Below are positions 1 to 8,167 of a DNA stretch of 18,765 nucleotides, piece by piece (within the stretch, counting starts at the first letter, position 1; each line of letters starts with the position of its first letter). Origin of the DNA: QHXM01 sp032160165 (GTDB taxonomy: Bacteria > Acidobacteriota > Blastocatellia > Pyrinomonadales > Pyrinomonadaceae); NCBI GenBank assembly GCA_032160165.1, contig JAVHWA010000049.1, positions 1-18,765 on the forward strand, written 5' to 3'. The translations under genes and the position numbers were made by a program. The notes below the pieces were generated by a model that saw only the letters and a list, made by a program, of their open reading frames with translations, did not search any database and was not told the origin of the DNA.

Positions 1-1972
1 CGTCCCACTGCGCGACATCAGTTGCGCGCAGACAGTTGATCTGTGTCGACGTCACGCACGTTGGCGGACGTGACGAGGCTGGGATGGCAAGATTACTGCC
101 GCGGGAAACGTCCGCGACCAGAGAGGCCAGCGACCCGACTAACTTGTCGTTGCGCGTGTGGCGCGCGAGCAGGTGGCGCCTGTTGAAGCCGAACTGGAAC
201 GAATGTGTGCGTTTGATCCAAGTGCCGTCATAAACAAGTTGGAAGGATTCGTTGTCGTTGCTCTGTGTTCGGCCTCGCTGGCTATCCACATCGATCGGCT
301 CACTGACCAGTTGATCGAGGTTCCCCCCGCCGATGTTCAGGGCCACGTACCCGGCGCTGGTGTTGGTTCCTGGAATGGCCAGGAGATTCGCCACGGCGGA
401 CGGGTTGATGGGGGCGCTGGATTGGCGGTCTCTCGTCCACCCGACTCTAAGACTCGCGGTGAATGTAGGCGTAAACGAGCCCGTCAAGCCCAGCGAAAGA
501 TTCTGTCCCCTAAGCGGAGCCTCACCCGTGAAGACTGCCCGGCCCGCACGTATGTCGAGTTGCTGGCGCAGCCCGTTCGCCCCGCCCAGCGTGGAGAGGC
601 GACGCGAGTAGGTGGCTGCGGCATTTAACCACCAACTGTCCGCGAGCTGATAGTCGTAACGGGCTACGACATAGTCGTTCTCTAACGGAGCATCAGCGTT
701 CGAGCGGTAGCCGGTAGTGTTCAATCCGTCACCGCTGCCAGGGTCGTTTCCGAGCGGCAGCAGCGACCATAATGCCGAGACGCTTGGACTGAGACCTAGT
801 CTGCGCGGATCGCATCGGGAATTGTTGTTCGAACCGCACAGTGTCGACGTGGCAAGATCGTACGACACTAAGTTGCCGCCGTTATCCCGGAAGCGGACGA
901 TCCCGTTGCGCAAGGTTTCTGTGGGCACGATACGCGTCACGTCGAAGGGACGGGAAAAGTCGCGCGCTTCGTAATTGACGAAGAAGAATGATCTGTTCCT
1001 CCGCAGCGGACCGCCGACACGGAAACCGTAGCGGTTGTCTTTTAATTCCGCCTCTTCGACGCCGCTGCGGTTATTCGTCCAACTGTTGGCGTTTAAATTA
1101 TCGTTCTGGTGATACCAATAGAACGCGCCGTGGAACTGGTTCGAGCCGCGACGCCCGACCAGGGCGACCTGTCCGCCAGGTGAACGAGCGAAAGAGGCGT
1201 TGGGGTTCGTCACGCCAACGCGGAATTCTTCGACGCTCTCGACGGGAACCGGGATCATCGTGCGAAAACCCGCGCCACCTCCAGTAGAGTTCTCGGTGAT
1301 ATCAATGCCATCGATGGTGAAAGTGCTCTGATCGGTGCGCGCGCCCATCACCGAACCGCCGCGACTGCCGTTATCTCCATCACCTGCTTCGGGACTCGTG
1401 CCCGGCTGTAGCGTCAGGAACTCGACCGCATTCCGCTCGAGTGATGGCAGGTAGAGCAAATGCTTGCCCGGTATCACGCTCCCGATAGTTCCGTCAGTCT
1501 TTTGAAGTTCCGCTCCCGTTCCGGCAACGATGTTCACTGTTTCGGCGAGGTCACCGAGCTGCAACACCGCGTCTACGCTGTAAGATTTTGACACCTCCAC
1601 TTTCAACCCGGAAACAATCGATTGCCGAAATCCGGAGCCGCGGATCACGAGTCTATACTCACCCGGAGGCACACCCGGGAACACGTATTGTCCCGACTCG
1701 TTACTCGCCTGCCTCTGGGTTTGGCCCGTCACCGCGTTCCGCAACTCGACTTCGGCCCCGATCACGACCGCACGGTTGTTATCCAGGACTCTTCCGGACA
1801 CAGCACCTGTCGACGAGGTTTGTGAGAAAGCGATCGTGCGTGCGAAAGCGAGCACGACAAGTGCGCACACGAGGATAATCATCCGGCGCTTGCTGTCACC
1901 GAGCGTGATTGAAGCTGCGAATTTCATAAGTCGCTTTTTAACTTTGAGGGATCGGATAATTGAGCGAGTCAT
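1..1972 (-). CDS. TonB-dependent receptor, Oar-like, 5' part (runs off left edge)
   Basis: Outer-membrane TonB-dependent receptor, expected to import a large substrate using TonB/ExbBD energy; the substrate cannot be told. I read the minus strand as one open frame from ATG at 1972 to the window edge, about 657 codons with no stop. A hydrophobic signal segment (IILVCALVVLAFARTIAFSQ) lies at residues 32-51. It is followed by a carboxypeptidase-regulatory-like beta-sandwich (about 55-135, with GAVSGRVLD and SGQYVFPGVPPGEYRL), then a plug domain (about 160-285, with the typical FTIDGIDITEN and VEEFRVGVTN), then barrel strands. Only the N-terminal two thirds of a roughly 1000-residue receptor is here. 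The start is uncertain: in-frame ATGs also occur at 1927 and 1882, and none has a good Shine-Dalgarno sequence. The 1972 start gives an unusually long, positively charged n-region. No SusD-like gene is adjacent, unlike Bacteroidota systems. Confidence 0.9.
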   Translation of the reverse strand, partial: MTRSIIRSLKVKKRLMKFAASITLGDSKRRMIILVCALVVLAFARTIAFSQTSSTGAVSGRVLDNNRAVVIGAEVELRNAVTGQTQRQASNESGQYVFPGVPPGEYRLVIRGSGFRQSIVSGLKVEVSKSYSVDAVLQLGDLAETVNIVAGTGAELQKTDGTIGSVIPGKHLLYLPSLERNAVEFLTLQPGTSPEAGDGDNGSRGGSVMGARTDQSTFTIDGIDITENSTGGGAGFRTMIPVPVESVEEFRVGVTNPNASFARSPGGQVALVGRRGSNQFHGAFYWYHQNDNLNANSWTNNRSGVEEAELKDNRYGFRVGGPLRRNRSFFFVNYEARDFSRPFDVTRIVPTETLRNGIVRFRDNGGNLVSYDLATSTLCGSNNNSRCDPRRLGLSPSVSALWSLLPLGNDPGSGDGLNTTGYRSNADAPLENDYVVARYDYQLADSWWLNAAATYSRRLSTLGGANGLRQQLDIRAGRAVFTGEAPLRGQNLSLGLTGSFTPTFTASLRVGWTRDRQSSAPINPSAVANLLAIPGTNTSAGYVALNIGGGNLDQLVSEPIDVDSQRGRTQSNDNESFQLVYDGTWIKRTHSFQFGFNRRHLLARHTRNDKLVGSLASLVADVSRGSNLAIPASSRPPTCVTSTQINCLRATDVAQWD

Positions 1973-2050
1973 GCCGCTGTGAGCTGAATGAGGACTCAGC
2001 AGCGGGCAGAGACTATCACCATTTCTTTGAATGGGGAAGAATTTCCCAAC

Positions 2051-2084
2051 TGGAATTCGCACTCCGCAAGATGTGAGAATTCCA
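2051..2084. promoter_or_regulatory. Inverted repeat upstream of the TonB receptor (possible operator)
   Basis: TGGAATTCGCAC (2051-2062) and GTGAGAATTCCA (2073-2084) form 12-nt arms that pair at 11 of 12 positions around a 10-nt spacer. It lies about 80 nt upstream of the longest receptor start and has no T-tract, so an operator or an mRNA leader hairpin is more likely than a terminator. The role is inferred from position only. Confidence 0.4.
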
Positions 2085-2253
2085 CCGCAGTTGAGGTGTT
2101 TGGTGGCCTCACTTGATCAAGCGGCGTGATGTCACAGTGTATCGCGCCTCAGCCAATCGAGAGCCTTGGCCCCGGCGAGGCGGCCCAGGCCGCCGCCGTC
2201 GCGGCGCAGCGAGAGATGCATCGACTGCTACTGACCTCGTCATATCTTTCCCC

Positions 2254-2685
2254 TCAGTCGCCCCAGATAGTGACCTCGTTTCCGTCGAGATCCTTAAGAG
2301 TGAAGAAGTGGCCTGTTGCGTCGTTCTCTTCGCGGATCGGCACCAATCCTCGCTTCTTGAGATCGGCGGTGTATGCTGGGAAATCTGAAACTCGAAACGT
2401 TATCGAGATGTTGGGAGTTCCTGCTTTAGCTCCCGCGGGCATGGGATGAATCCCCAGGTAGAAATCCCCCGATTTCGTACTGACCGCGCCGAAATAGCGC
2501 CCGTGATATTCGGAACTGGCATCGAGCCCAAGTTTTTCGGTATACCAGGCAGACAATGCTTTCGGGTTAGGAGAATTGATTGTGATTGCTCCAACATATT
2601 GAAGCCTGGTGTCGGATTTTCTTGTTTCGGCCCAGGTAACCGTCGCGACCAGTAAGAGCAGCGTGCCAATGATCCATTTCGACAT
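2254..2685 (-). CDS. Exported VOC-family (glyoxalase/bleomycin-resistance fold) protein
   Basis: Protein of 143 residues with a cleavable signal peptide (MSKWIIGTLLLLVATVTWAE) and a single VOC domain. The paired beta-alpha-beta-beta-beta modules are visible: the first holds YVGAITINSPNPKALSAWY and EKLGL, the second ends in ATGHFFTLKDLDGNEVTIW. VOC members include glyoxalases, ring-cleaving dioxygenases and drug-binding proteins; nothing here fixes the reaction. The start at 2685 is chosen because GAGGAGG (2692-2698) sits 6 nt upstream; an upstream in-frame extension to 2736 has no such site and would bury the signal peptide. An exported VOC protein is less usual than a cytoplasmic one. It stands alone, with 568 nt to the next upstream gene. 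VOC family is near certain, function unknown. Confidence 0.88.
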   Translation of the reverse strand: MSKWIIGTLLLLVATVTWAETRKSDTRLQYVGAITINSPNPKALSAWYTEKLGLDASSEYHGRYFGAVSTKSGDFYLGIHPMPAGAKAGTPNISITFRVSDFPAYTADLKKRGLVPIREENDATGHFFTLKDLDGNEVTIWGD

Positions 2686-2933
2686 AACGAGCCTCCTCAA
2701 AGTTTCGTAACTTCGGACTCTCACTCCTTCGAGCATTCGTGAGTTCGATACAATATCGGAGCATGAAAAATACTTAAAGGCCTTGAAGCTCTGTTGGGCC
2801 AGAGCGGATAGATCGCAAACGAAGCGGGTGAGGCCGTTTCATTAAAATGAATTAACAAAGCCTCTCACTTTCTCAATGACTACGAACCACAATCAAGGCT
2901 TCAGACTTAAGCCAGCAACCGAGGTCTTCATGA

Positions 2934-3353
2934 TTATGGCGTCGCGACGGGTTTGTAAATAAGACCGATGACTATTCCGACGACAGTCCACTGGACGAAG
3001 TATGCCGCAGCCTGTCCCAGAGCGAGTTTCAACCCGATGTTAAGATTCGCGAAGTTGTGCAGCACAGTTGCGCAAACCACGAAAATGCCCATGAGGACGC
3101 CTAAGCGCGCCCCGTCCGCAGCCCCCAGTCCGCCCGTCATTGCGAAAATAATGGCGACAACCAGGGTCGCTACTAAACTTGCGATCATCCCAACGGGCAT
3201 ATACGTATTCATATCTTCCCGGGGTCGGAATACCGCCGGGTATTTGCGGGCCTCAGCGAAGAGAGCCGGCACCAGCCACAACACCAGGAAACCAACAACA
3301 AAGGACGCAACCGTGCCCCCAAGCGCCGCCAGCGCGAGACGTGTATAGTTCAT
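2934..3353 (-). CDS. Small four-helix integral membrane protein, function unknown
   Basis: About 139 residues, mostly hydrophobic. Four membrane segments are visible: near residues 5-30 (LALAALGGTVASFVVGFLVL), 52-75 (PVGMIASLVATLVVAIIFAM), 83-104 (ARLGVLMGIFVVCATVLHNF) and 110-134 (LKLALGQAAAYFVQWTVVGI). The charged loop between helices 1 and 2 (ARKYPAVFRPREDMNTYM) is the most distinctive part. The start is ATG 3353 because AAAGGAG (3359-3365) is 5 nt upstream; a GTG at 3359 overlaps that site and is unlikely to be used. I do not recognise the family with certainty. No neighbour is close enough to indicate an operon: 304 nt separate it from the lipoprotein gene upstream. Confidence 0.75.
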   Translation of the reverse strand: MNYTRLALAALGGTVASFVVGFLVLWLVPALFAEARKYPAVFRPREDMNTYMPVGMIASLVATLVVAIIFAMTGGLGAADGARLGVLMGIFVVCATVLHNFANLNIGLKLALGQAAAYFVQWTVVGIVIGLIYKPVATP

Positions 3354-3657
3354 TTGCACTCCTTTATGATTTGCGGATGAAAATCACAATCTGTTCTGAA
3401 GAACTGGTTCGCCCAAATAGTTTTTAAGAGGGCGAGGTATTGATACTCCTCTTTGCGCATGAGATTTTGAATATCGCTTCTTAATATCTGATCTCAGCCT
3501 CACACAGAATGTACGCGAGAAAACTTGATGCTTAGCTTATTGAACGACCGAGCAAGCGGGAGCTAGATACTACGCCACTCAGGGCTCTGATCACTAAGGA
3601 AATGTGATGGCGGAAAAGAACGTTCGAGACAATGTGGTTCCGCACCGTAGAGTGCTT
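3354..3657. other. Intergenic stretch without a recognised gene
   Basis: About 300 nt between the membrane-protein gene and the lipoprotein gene. It holds the ribosome-binding site of the former and an imperfect hairpin at 3426-3453 (AAGAGG pairs with CCTCTT, and GTAT with ATAC). The hairpin has no T-tract in the direction of the lipoprotein gene. I see no convincing small gene, promoter or RNA. Confidence 0.5.
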
Positions 3658-4341
3658 TCAGTTGAGGCGCTCCAAAGCTTTTACGGCGAGCTTTTTCAGT
3701 CTTTCGATCTTTTGATTCGCATCCCCGGGGCCGCCGATGCTGATTCTCAATATCTTGTCTTTCTTCAGCACGGAGAGGGCACCGACTCTGTTATTCCCAG
3801 TCCAGTACGCTTCCTCGCCGACGCCGGTCACTCGTTTGGGGGGAGTCGAGTTCTCGTTCTCTTCGCCATTCTCTTTCTCGCGCTCGGTCTCCCTCTCAGC
3901 CCCCGATTCGCGAAACCTCTCCTCCCAAAAGTCACGTACAGCATCGTGTTCAGGGTTCTTCGGGTCGCGCTCGGTTACTTCGAGGCTTACAGACCTGTCG
4001 AATGACGCCGCCAGGTAAAAGCATTGCGATGCGATAAACCGCCCACCACTTTCCCGACTGCTGTCTTTCGCTTCTTTAATCTCCTGACCCTGCACAGACG
4101 CGATTTCAGATTTTTCCAGCAGGGAACAAGCATTGACCGCCGGTTTCACTTCCACTTTCTCAGCAGTCGTGCTCCGGGTCTCGGGATTCGCTTTGTTGTC
4201 AGTGATGCCGGTTGAGGGAGTGGACGCAGCGGACGGTGTATTGGCTGAAGCGGAGGGCTGCTTGCCGCCGGGCTTCGAGTCACAGCCACCCGTCATCAGG
4301 AGTAGAAAGCAGAATAAAGAAAGGCATGGTTTGATAAACAT
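3658..4341 (-). CDS. Putative lipoprotein with a DUF3558-like C-terminal region
   Basis: 227 residues. A signal sequence (FIKPCLSLFCFLLLMTGGC) ends in Cys20, a plausible but non-classical lipobox (TGGC). A Ser/Thr/Pro/Asn-rich, low-complexity linker follows (about 22-65). The folded part starts at NACSLLEKSEIASVQG (70-86), contains a second cysteine in QCFYLA, and ends with a basic Lys/Leu-rich tail. The CSLL..EI start resembles DUF3558-type lipoproteins; this is a pattern impression, not a proven match. A strongly charged stretch (RETEREKENGEENENS) lies in the middle. Start ATG 4341 has GGAGGG upstream. The protein is probably tethered to a membrane facing the periplasm, and its function is unknown. 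It is separate from the receptor gene upstream, with a hairpin between them. Confidence 0.78.
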   Translation of the reverse strand: MFIKPCLSLFCFLLLMTGGCDSKPGGKQPSASANTPSAASTPSTGITDNKANPETRSTTAEKVEVKPAVNACSLLEKSEIASVQGQEIKEAKDSSRESGGRFIASQCFYLAASFDRSVSLEVTERDPKNPEHDAVRDFWEERFRESGAERETEREKENGEENENSTPPKRVTGVGEEAYWTGNNRVGALSVLKKDKILRISIGGPGDANQKIERLKKLAVKALERLN

Positions 4342-4440
4342 TAAATACGGCCCTCCGTAAGATTGATAGTATCACGAACGGACGAGGTGATAGCGCGGTC
4401 ACGCTGAGGACTTGTCGTGCTGAGGCCCCTCACGATGAAC

Positions 4441-4468
4441 GAAGAGCGCTGAACGTCCAGCGCTCTTC
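4441..4468 (-). terminator. Hairpin after the TonB receptor gene
   Basis: GAAGAGCGCTG (4441-4451) and CAGCGCTCTTC (4458-4468) are perfect 11-bp arms around a 6-nt loop, 27 nt downstream of the receptor stop codon. The flank lacks a strong T-run in that direction, so it may be a weak terminator or an mRNA 3'-stabilising hairpin. Confidence 0.5.
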
Positions 4469-4494
4469 ATTCTCCCTACTTATGGCAGATACAC

Positions 4495-7400
4495 TCAGAA
4501 GAGGAACCGCGCTTGCAGTTGAAACATCCGCGGTGGATCGATGTTTGCGAACGCTGGAATCGCGCGTCCGTCTGCGCCTATTGCGTTAGCGGGCGTGAAC
4601 TGACCGAAGGTGGATGCCGGTATCGCAGCATCGCCGTAGGTCGTGACCCCGCGCCCAAGGTAGTTCCCGTGGTTAAGGAGATTGAAGCCTTCCAGCCTCA
4701 GCACGAGGCTCGTACGTTCCGACAGCTTGATTCGGTTCTCGACAAAGATCGCCACGTCTGAAGTCGGTGTGCCGCGCAACGCCGACTTGCTAATCACGCT
4801 GCCGTTGATCAGTGGGCGGTCGTTGTTCGCACCATCACCATTGTTATCAACTCCCGTGGTGGCATTGAACGGACGCGCCGACGCAAGTTGTGTCAGTGTG
4901 CCGGCTGTGAAATTGAACGGGAACTGGTAGCTGAACGTAATGACTGCGCGATGACGCTGATCGACCACGCTCGGTCCACGTTCGACCTCGCCCAGCCGCG
5001 CAATGTTGGCGTCGTTAGGTCCGATGCCATTGCCGTCCGGCTCGGTGGTGTTGGTTGCTTTCGACAGAGTGTAGCTGAGAGAGGCGAATAACTTCCGATT
5101 TCCGCGATAGGTAATTTGTGTCTGCAAGCCGTTGTAATCGGCGTCGCCGAGGTTGGCCAGGACGTTGACCTGGCGCACTCCGCCATTGACCGGCAGGATC
5201 GGGCGCGTGGCGTTCGCCGCTGTCACGGCTTGGGCCGCTGTGCAGGGCGGCGCGACGCCTACGGGGCAGCGGAACTGTCCAGGTGCCGTGCGATCAAAGG
5301 GCGCAGGGGCATTCAAATCAAACGTGCGATCAATGTCGGACAAGTGCTGGTGGACGTAGTCCCCGCCGACGAACAATCCCTGTATCACTTCGCGCTCCGC
5401 TCCGATGGAGAATACCTGACTGCGTGGATTCACTAACTCATCGGGATAGTTCGTCAGAGCATTGAAGTTCAGCCCGAAACTCGCGAACTGCTCCTGGTAG
5501 AACGACCGCCGGCCCGCCCGAATCGTGATGTCTCGGGCAGGCAATTGTGAAGCTGGCAGCGTTCGCGGATCAACGTTCACCGGTGCGCATGTCAGGCAGG
5601 TGGGAAAGCCAGTTTGTCCGGCGACCGCGGTGTACGTCGTCAAGCCGTCCAGCCCGTTCACCAAATAGCCCGCTACCGCATTCGATCGGATCTGCGTGTA
5701 ATACATGCCGTAGCCGCCGCGAATCGAGGTCCGCGCATCGCCGCCCGGATGCCAGCCGAAGCCGACGCGCGGCGCGAAGTTGGTTATCGCGTCTGTTAAA
5801 GTCTGCCGGTCGTAGCGCAGCCCTAAATTCAACCTGAGATCGGAGCTTACCTTCCAATCGTCCTGCACGAAACCGCTCAGGAGCCACTGGGGCAACTCGT
5901 AGCTGTTGATCCCGAAATCTATAGGCTGCGTGTAGTTCTGCACGTCGGCAAGTGTTAATTGACCGAAAGGCGCAGTCGTGGTGTTCCTGAACGTGAACGT
6001 GCCGAGGATAGCGGTGCCGGGCTCGCTACCGGTACCGCCTGAGGTGTGATGAATCACACTTCCGCCGAAGCGTAGGTAGTGCTTGCCAAGCGACCACGAT
6101 AGTGTGTCCCCGAACTGAAACTGATGACTGAAGATGTCGGAGGCCCGCGATTGTCCAATGGTGAACGGCACCGCCCCACCGCGTGTGTAGGTAGTCGAGA
6201 GCGTCTGGGCTTCCCACAGCGTAATGGGATCACCATGCAGGTAGGCAAATCGCGCTTCATTCAGAAGCGTCGCACTGAAGACTGTCGTGTGATTGACCTG
6301 AGCTGTCCATGACCGCCGCGAGTACTTGCGCGCGACGCTTGGTGCATTCGTGCCGCCCACGGCGTCCTGGGGATTGTCGTCGAAAAAGCGATCCACGTTC
6401 ACTCGCACCATTAGCGCCTGATTCGAGGTGAGCTTATGATCCAGCCGCGCGTCGAATAGGAATTGGCGGTAGTGACCTGTGACATCAAGGTGTCCATCCG
6501 AAGGCAACACGAAGGCAGGCAGCGAGGTTGAGAGGAACGTCGTTCGATTCTGCCGCGTATAGTCAGCCGTAGCGAAGAAAAAGGTCTTGTCCTCGATGAT
6601 CGGCCCGCCGATTGACCCTGAGTACTGTTGCAAGGCATCCGGAATGTCCACCGGATTGATCGCCTGGAGGGTGGTGGGCGCGACACAACTCGGCACGGAC
6701 GGTGGGCAGAAGCCCTGGGTCGAAAAGGTCTTCGCCTGCCAGCTACCACCGGGACGGATCAACAACAGTCCTTCGCCGTGAAATTCATTCGTTCCGGACT
6801 TGGTAACGATGTTCAATGCGGGGCCAGAGGTCCAGCCGAATTCGGAAGAAAAAGCGTTCGACAGAATCGTGATTTCCTGGATGGCGCCAAGAGGAACCGT
6901 AGCGATCGCCGTCTGGCGGCCCCATCCCTCATCGTTGTTCGCGCCGTCAAGTGTGAACGTGGTAGCACGGCGCGAGCCCACGCCGGTAATGAAGTATGTC
7001 GCGTTGACGAAGAGGTCTCCAGTACCCTTCCCCTGCCGGAACGCAGAATTAAGCAATGGCAGGGTCGTCGCCTTGCGACCGAGAATCGGCGTCTCCTCAA
7101 TTTGCGGGCTGTTAAGCGGGAGGCCGATCTGCGGGTTCCCCCGCACACCTTCGGCGGTACCGTAAACGGTGACATCTGCCGTCTGTGTGCCGGCGAGGAG
7201 CGTCACCTTCAAGGTCGCGGTCTCGCTCGAGCGTAGCGTGATGTTCTTGCTCTCTTCGTTGCCGAATCCTTCCTTGGACACGCCGACCGTGTAGGTTCCC
7301 GTGAGCGGCAGCGCCGCGATGGTGGCGTTGCCGTCGCTGTCCGTGACGACCTCGCGCCTGTTGCCGGTCGCGGTGTTCGCCACCGAAACTTTTGCTTCCG

Positions 7401-7530
7401 GCACGACGGCACCGTTTTGATCGACTACGACCACAACCATCGTCGCCGTATTGGGAGACTGCGCTGGGGCCGGCACCGTGACGAAGGTAATGAGCGCAAG
7501 CAGAAGCAGGGGCGTTCGGGGTGCCTTCAT
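4495..7530 (-). CDS. TonB-dependent receptor, Oar-like, complete
   Basis: 1011-residue outer-membrane receptor. Order of parts: signal peptide (MKAPRTPLLLLALITFVTV to PAPAQ, about 1-24); carboxypeptidase-regulatory-like beta-sandwich (about 28-110, with VVVVVDQNGAVVPEAKVSVA and GTYTVGVSKEGF); plug domain (about 125-245, with RATTFTLDGANNDE, IQEITILSNAFSSEFG and NIVTKSGTNEFHGE); then a 22-strand-type barrel ending in the C-terminal aromatic PPRMFQLQARFLF. Cysteine pairs (FCPPSVPSC, CLTC, FRCPVGVAPPC) fall where outer loops are expected and may form disulfides. The same architecture occurs in the truncated receptor at the left edge, but the two diverge strongly. No TonB box or substrate-specific partner is obvious. 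ATG 7530 is preferred to an in-frame TTG at 7551 because it begins the signal peptide. It lacks a Shine-Dalgarno sequence and sits immediately after a likely promoter. Confidence 0.95.
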   Translation of the reverse strand: MKAPRTPLLLLALITFVTVPAPAQSPNTATMVVVVVDQNGAVVPEAKVSVANTATGNRREVVTDSDGNATIAALPLTGTYTVGVSKEGFGNEESKNITLRSSETATLKVTLLAGTQTADVTVYGTAEGVRGNPQIGLPLNSPQIEETPILGRKATTLPLLNSAFRQGKGTGDLFVNATYFITGVGSRRATTFTLDGANNDEGWGRQTAIATVPLGAIQEITILSNAFSSEFGWTSGPALNIVTKSGTNEFHGEGLLLIRPGGSWQAKTFSTQGFCPPSVPSCVAPTTLQAINPVDIPDALQQYSGSIGGPIIEDKTFFFATADYTRQNRTTFLSTSLPAFVLPSDGHLDVTGHYRQFLFDARLDHKLTSNQALMVRVNVDRFFDDNPQDAVGGTNAPSVARKYSRRSWTAQVNHTTVFSATLLNEARFAYLHGDPITLWEAQTLSTTYTRGGAVPFTIGQSRASDIFSHQFQFGDTLSWSLGKHYLRFGGSVIHHTSGGTGSEPGTAILGTFTFRNTTTAPFGQLTLADVQNYTQPIDFGINSYELPQWLLSGFVQDDWKVSSDLRLNLGLRYDRQTLTDAITNFAPRVGFGWHPGGDARTSIRGGYGMYYTQIRSNAVAGYLVNGLDGLTTYTAVAGQTGFPTCLTCAPVNVDPRTLPASQLPARDITIRAGRRSFYQEQFASFGLNFNALTNYPDELVNPRSQVFSIGAEREVIQGLFVGGDYVHQHLSDIDRTFDLNAPAPFDRTAPGQFRCPVGVAPPCTAAQAVTAANATRPILPVNGGVRQVNVLANLGDADYNGLQTQITYRGNRKLFASLSYTLSKATNTTEPDGNGIGPNDANIARLGEVERGPSVVDQRHRAVITFSYQFPFNFTAGTLTQLASARPFNATTGVDNNGDGANNDRPLINGSVISKSALRGTPTSDVAIFVENRIKLSERTSLVLRLEGFNLLNHGNYLGRGVTTYGDAAIPASTFGQFTPANAIGADGRAIPAFANIDPPRMFQLQARFLF

Positions 7531-7537
7531 GCGGCGG

Positions 7538-7567
7538 AGTATCAGACACAATCGTAAAAAGTGTCAA
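7538..7567 (-). promoter_or_regulatory. Candidate sigma-70 promoter of the complete TonB receptor
   Basis: On the minus strand TTGACA (7562-7567) is followed after 18 nt by GATACT (7538-7543, 4 of 6 to TATAAT). The receptor ATG begins 7 nt beyond the -10 box, so initiation at the usual distance would start at or next to the A of the ATG. That fits the missing Shine-Dalgarno sequence. Confidence 0.5.
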
Positions 7568-7885
7568 TCCGAAGCTGGCAAATCTCGACTACGGCGAACC
7601 AACGGCTTCACCTGCCACAGCCTTCGTCACACCTTCGTTACTGACATGACGGACGCGACCGACAACGACGGGGCGCTTGTCATGTCATACATTGGCCATA
7701 GGTCACTGGAGTCGTTCAAGATCTACCTACACGCTACTCAAAGGGGCTGTAGACTTGCTGATCAGCTTACGAAAAGCGTTGGCCTATTCTTGGCCTTTTT
7801 TTCAGGACTGGCGGGACAACCGGGCGAATGGGAACTCGATTCCGATCTCGGTAAGCCAGTGGAAAAACAGCAAGTTATGCTGTAA
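7560..7885 (+). pseudogene. C-terminal remnant of a tyrosine recombinase (integrase)
   Basis: The plus strand encodes the end of a tyrosine-recombinase catalytic domain: CHSLRHTFVTDM (box II His and Arg; CAC at 7616), then VMSYIGHRSLESFKIYLHAT with the GH motif and the nucleophile Tyr (TAC at 7724). The N-terminal core-binding domain and first catalytic Arg are absent, and no start codon with a ribosome-binding site precedes it. Upstream DNA is the promoter and start of the receptor gene on the other strand. After the Tyr the frame continues about 50 codons to a stop at 7885, longer than a normal integrase tail. It is therefore a decayed fragment of a mobile element and not a working gene. 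It points toward the tRNA gene, whose 5' end begins 22 nt after the stop. The left boundary is approximate. Confidence 0.72.
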
Positions 7886-7907
7886 GCTTCAGTTAGACAA
7901 AACACCT

Positions 7908-7982
<75 letters not shown>

Positions 7983-8001
7983 AAAAACATAAAAGCAGAA
8001 G

Positions 8002-8024
8002 GGCTACCACAAGGGTAGCCTTTT
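8002..8024 (+). terminator. Rho-independent terminator of the tRNA gene
   Basis: GGCTACC (8002-8008) pairs with GGTAGCC (8014-8020) around ACAAG and is followed by TTTTC. It lies 19 nt after the tRNA CCA end. Confidence 0.85.
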
Positions 8025-8167
8025 CTCTTGCGGTAGACTTTCGCTCGCGTGCCAATTCTTTGCGAAAGACATTTGCCAATCGCCAGCTCCGGACGACTTG
8101 GTCTGCGGACTGAGGGCTAAGAGAGGGCCATGTCGTAATTGAATCATTGCGGGGGTTGATCAATCTG

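Noticed and set aside
158..628. Plus-strand open frame of 156 codons, with smaller neighbours up to 1982
   Set aside because: It is antisense to the TonB receptor, whose minus-strand frame is continuous with clear domain motifs; the plus-strand product is low-complexity and Arg-rich with no recognisable domain.
2100..2253. Possible small gene in the GC-rich spacer before the first VOC gene
   Set aside because: The open frames there overlap the VOC gene on the opposite strand, are Arg/Ala-rich and have no ribosome-binding site.
3426..3453. AAGAGG..CCTCTT hairpin downstream of the lipoprotein gene
   Set aside because: There is a large internal asymmetry and the lipoprotein strand continues into A residues, not T residues, so it does not look like an intrinsic terminator.
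3604..4005. Plus-strand open frame of 133 codons
   Set aside because: It mostly overlaps the lipoprotein gene on the other strand, which has a signal sequence, a ribosome-binding site and family-like motifs.
6628..7236. Plus-strand open frame of 202 codons inside the second receptor gene
   Set aside because: Antisense shadow of the plug-domain coding region; no domain or ribosome-binding site is visible.
7782..7806. GGCC..GGCC followed by seven Ts, possible terminator before the tRNA
   Set aside because: The stem is only 4 bp with a 7-nt loop and lies inside the decayed integrase frame; it is too weak to call.
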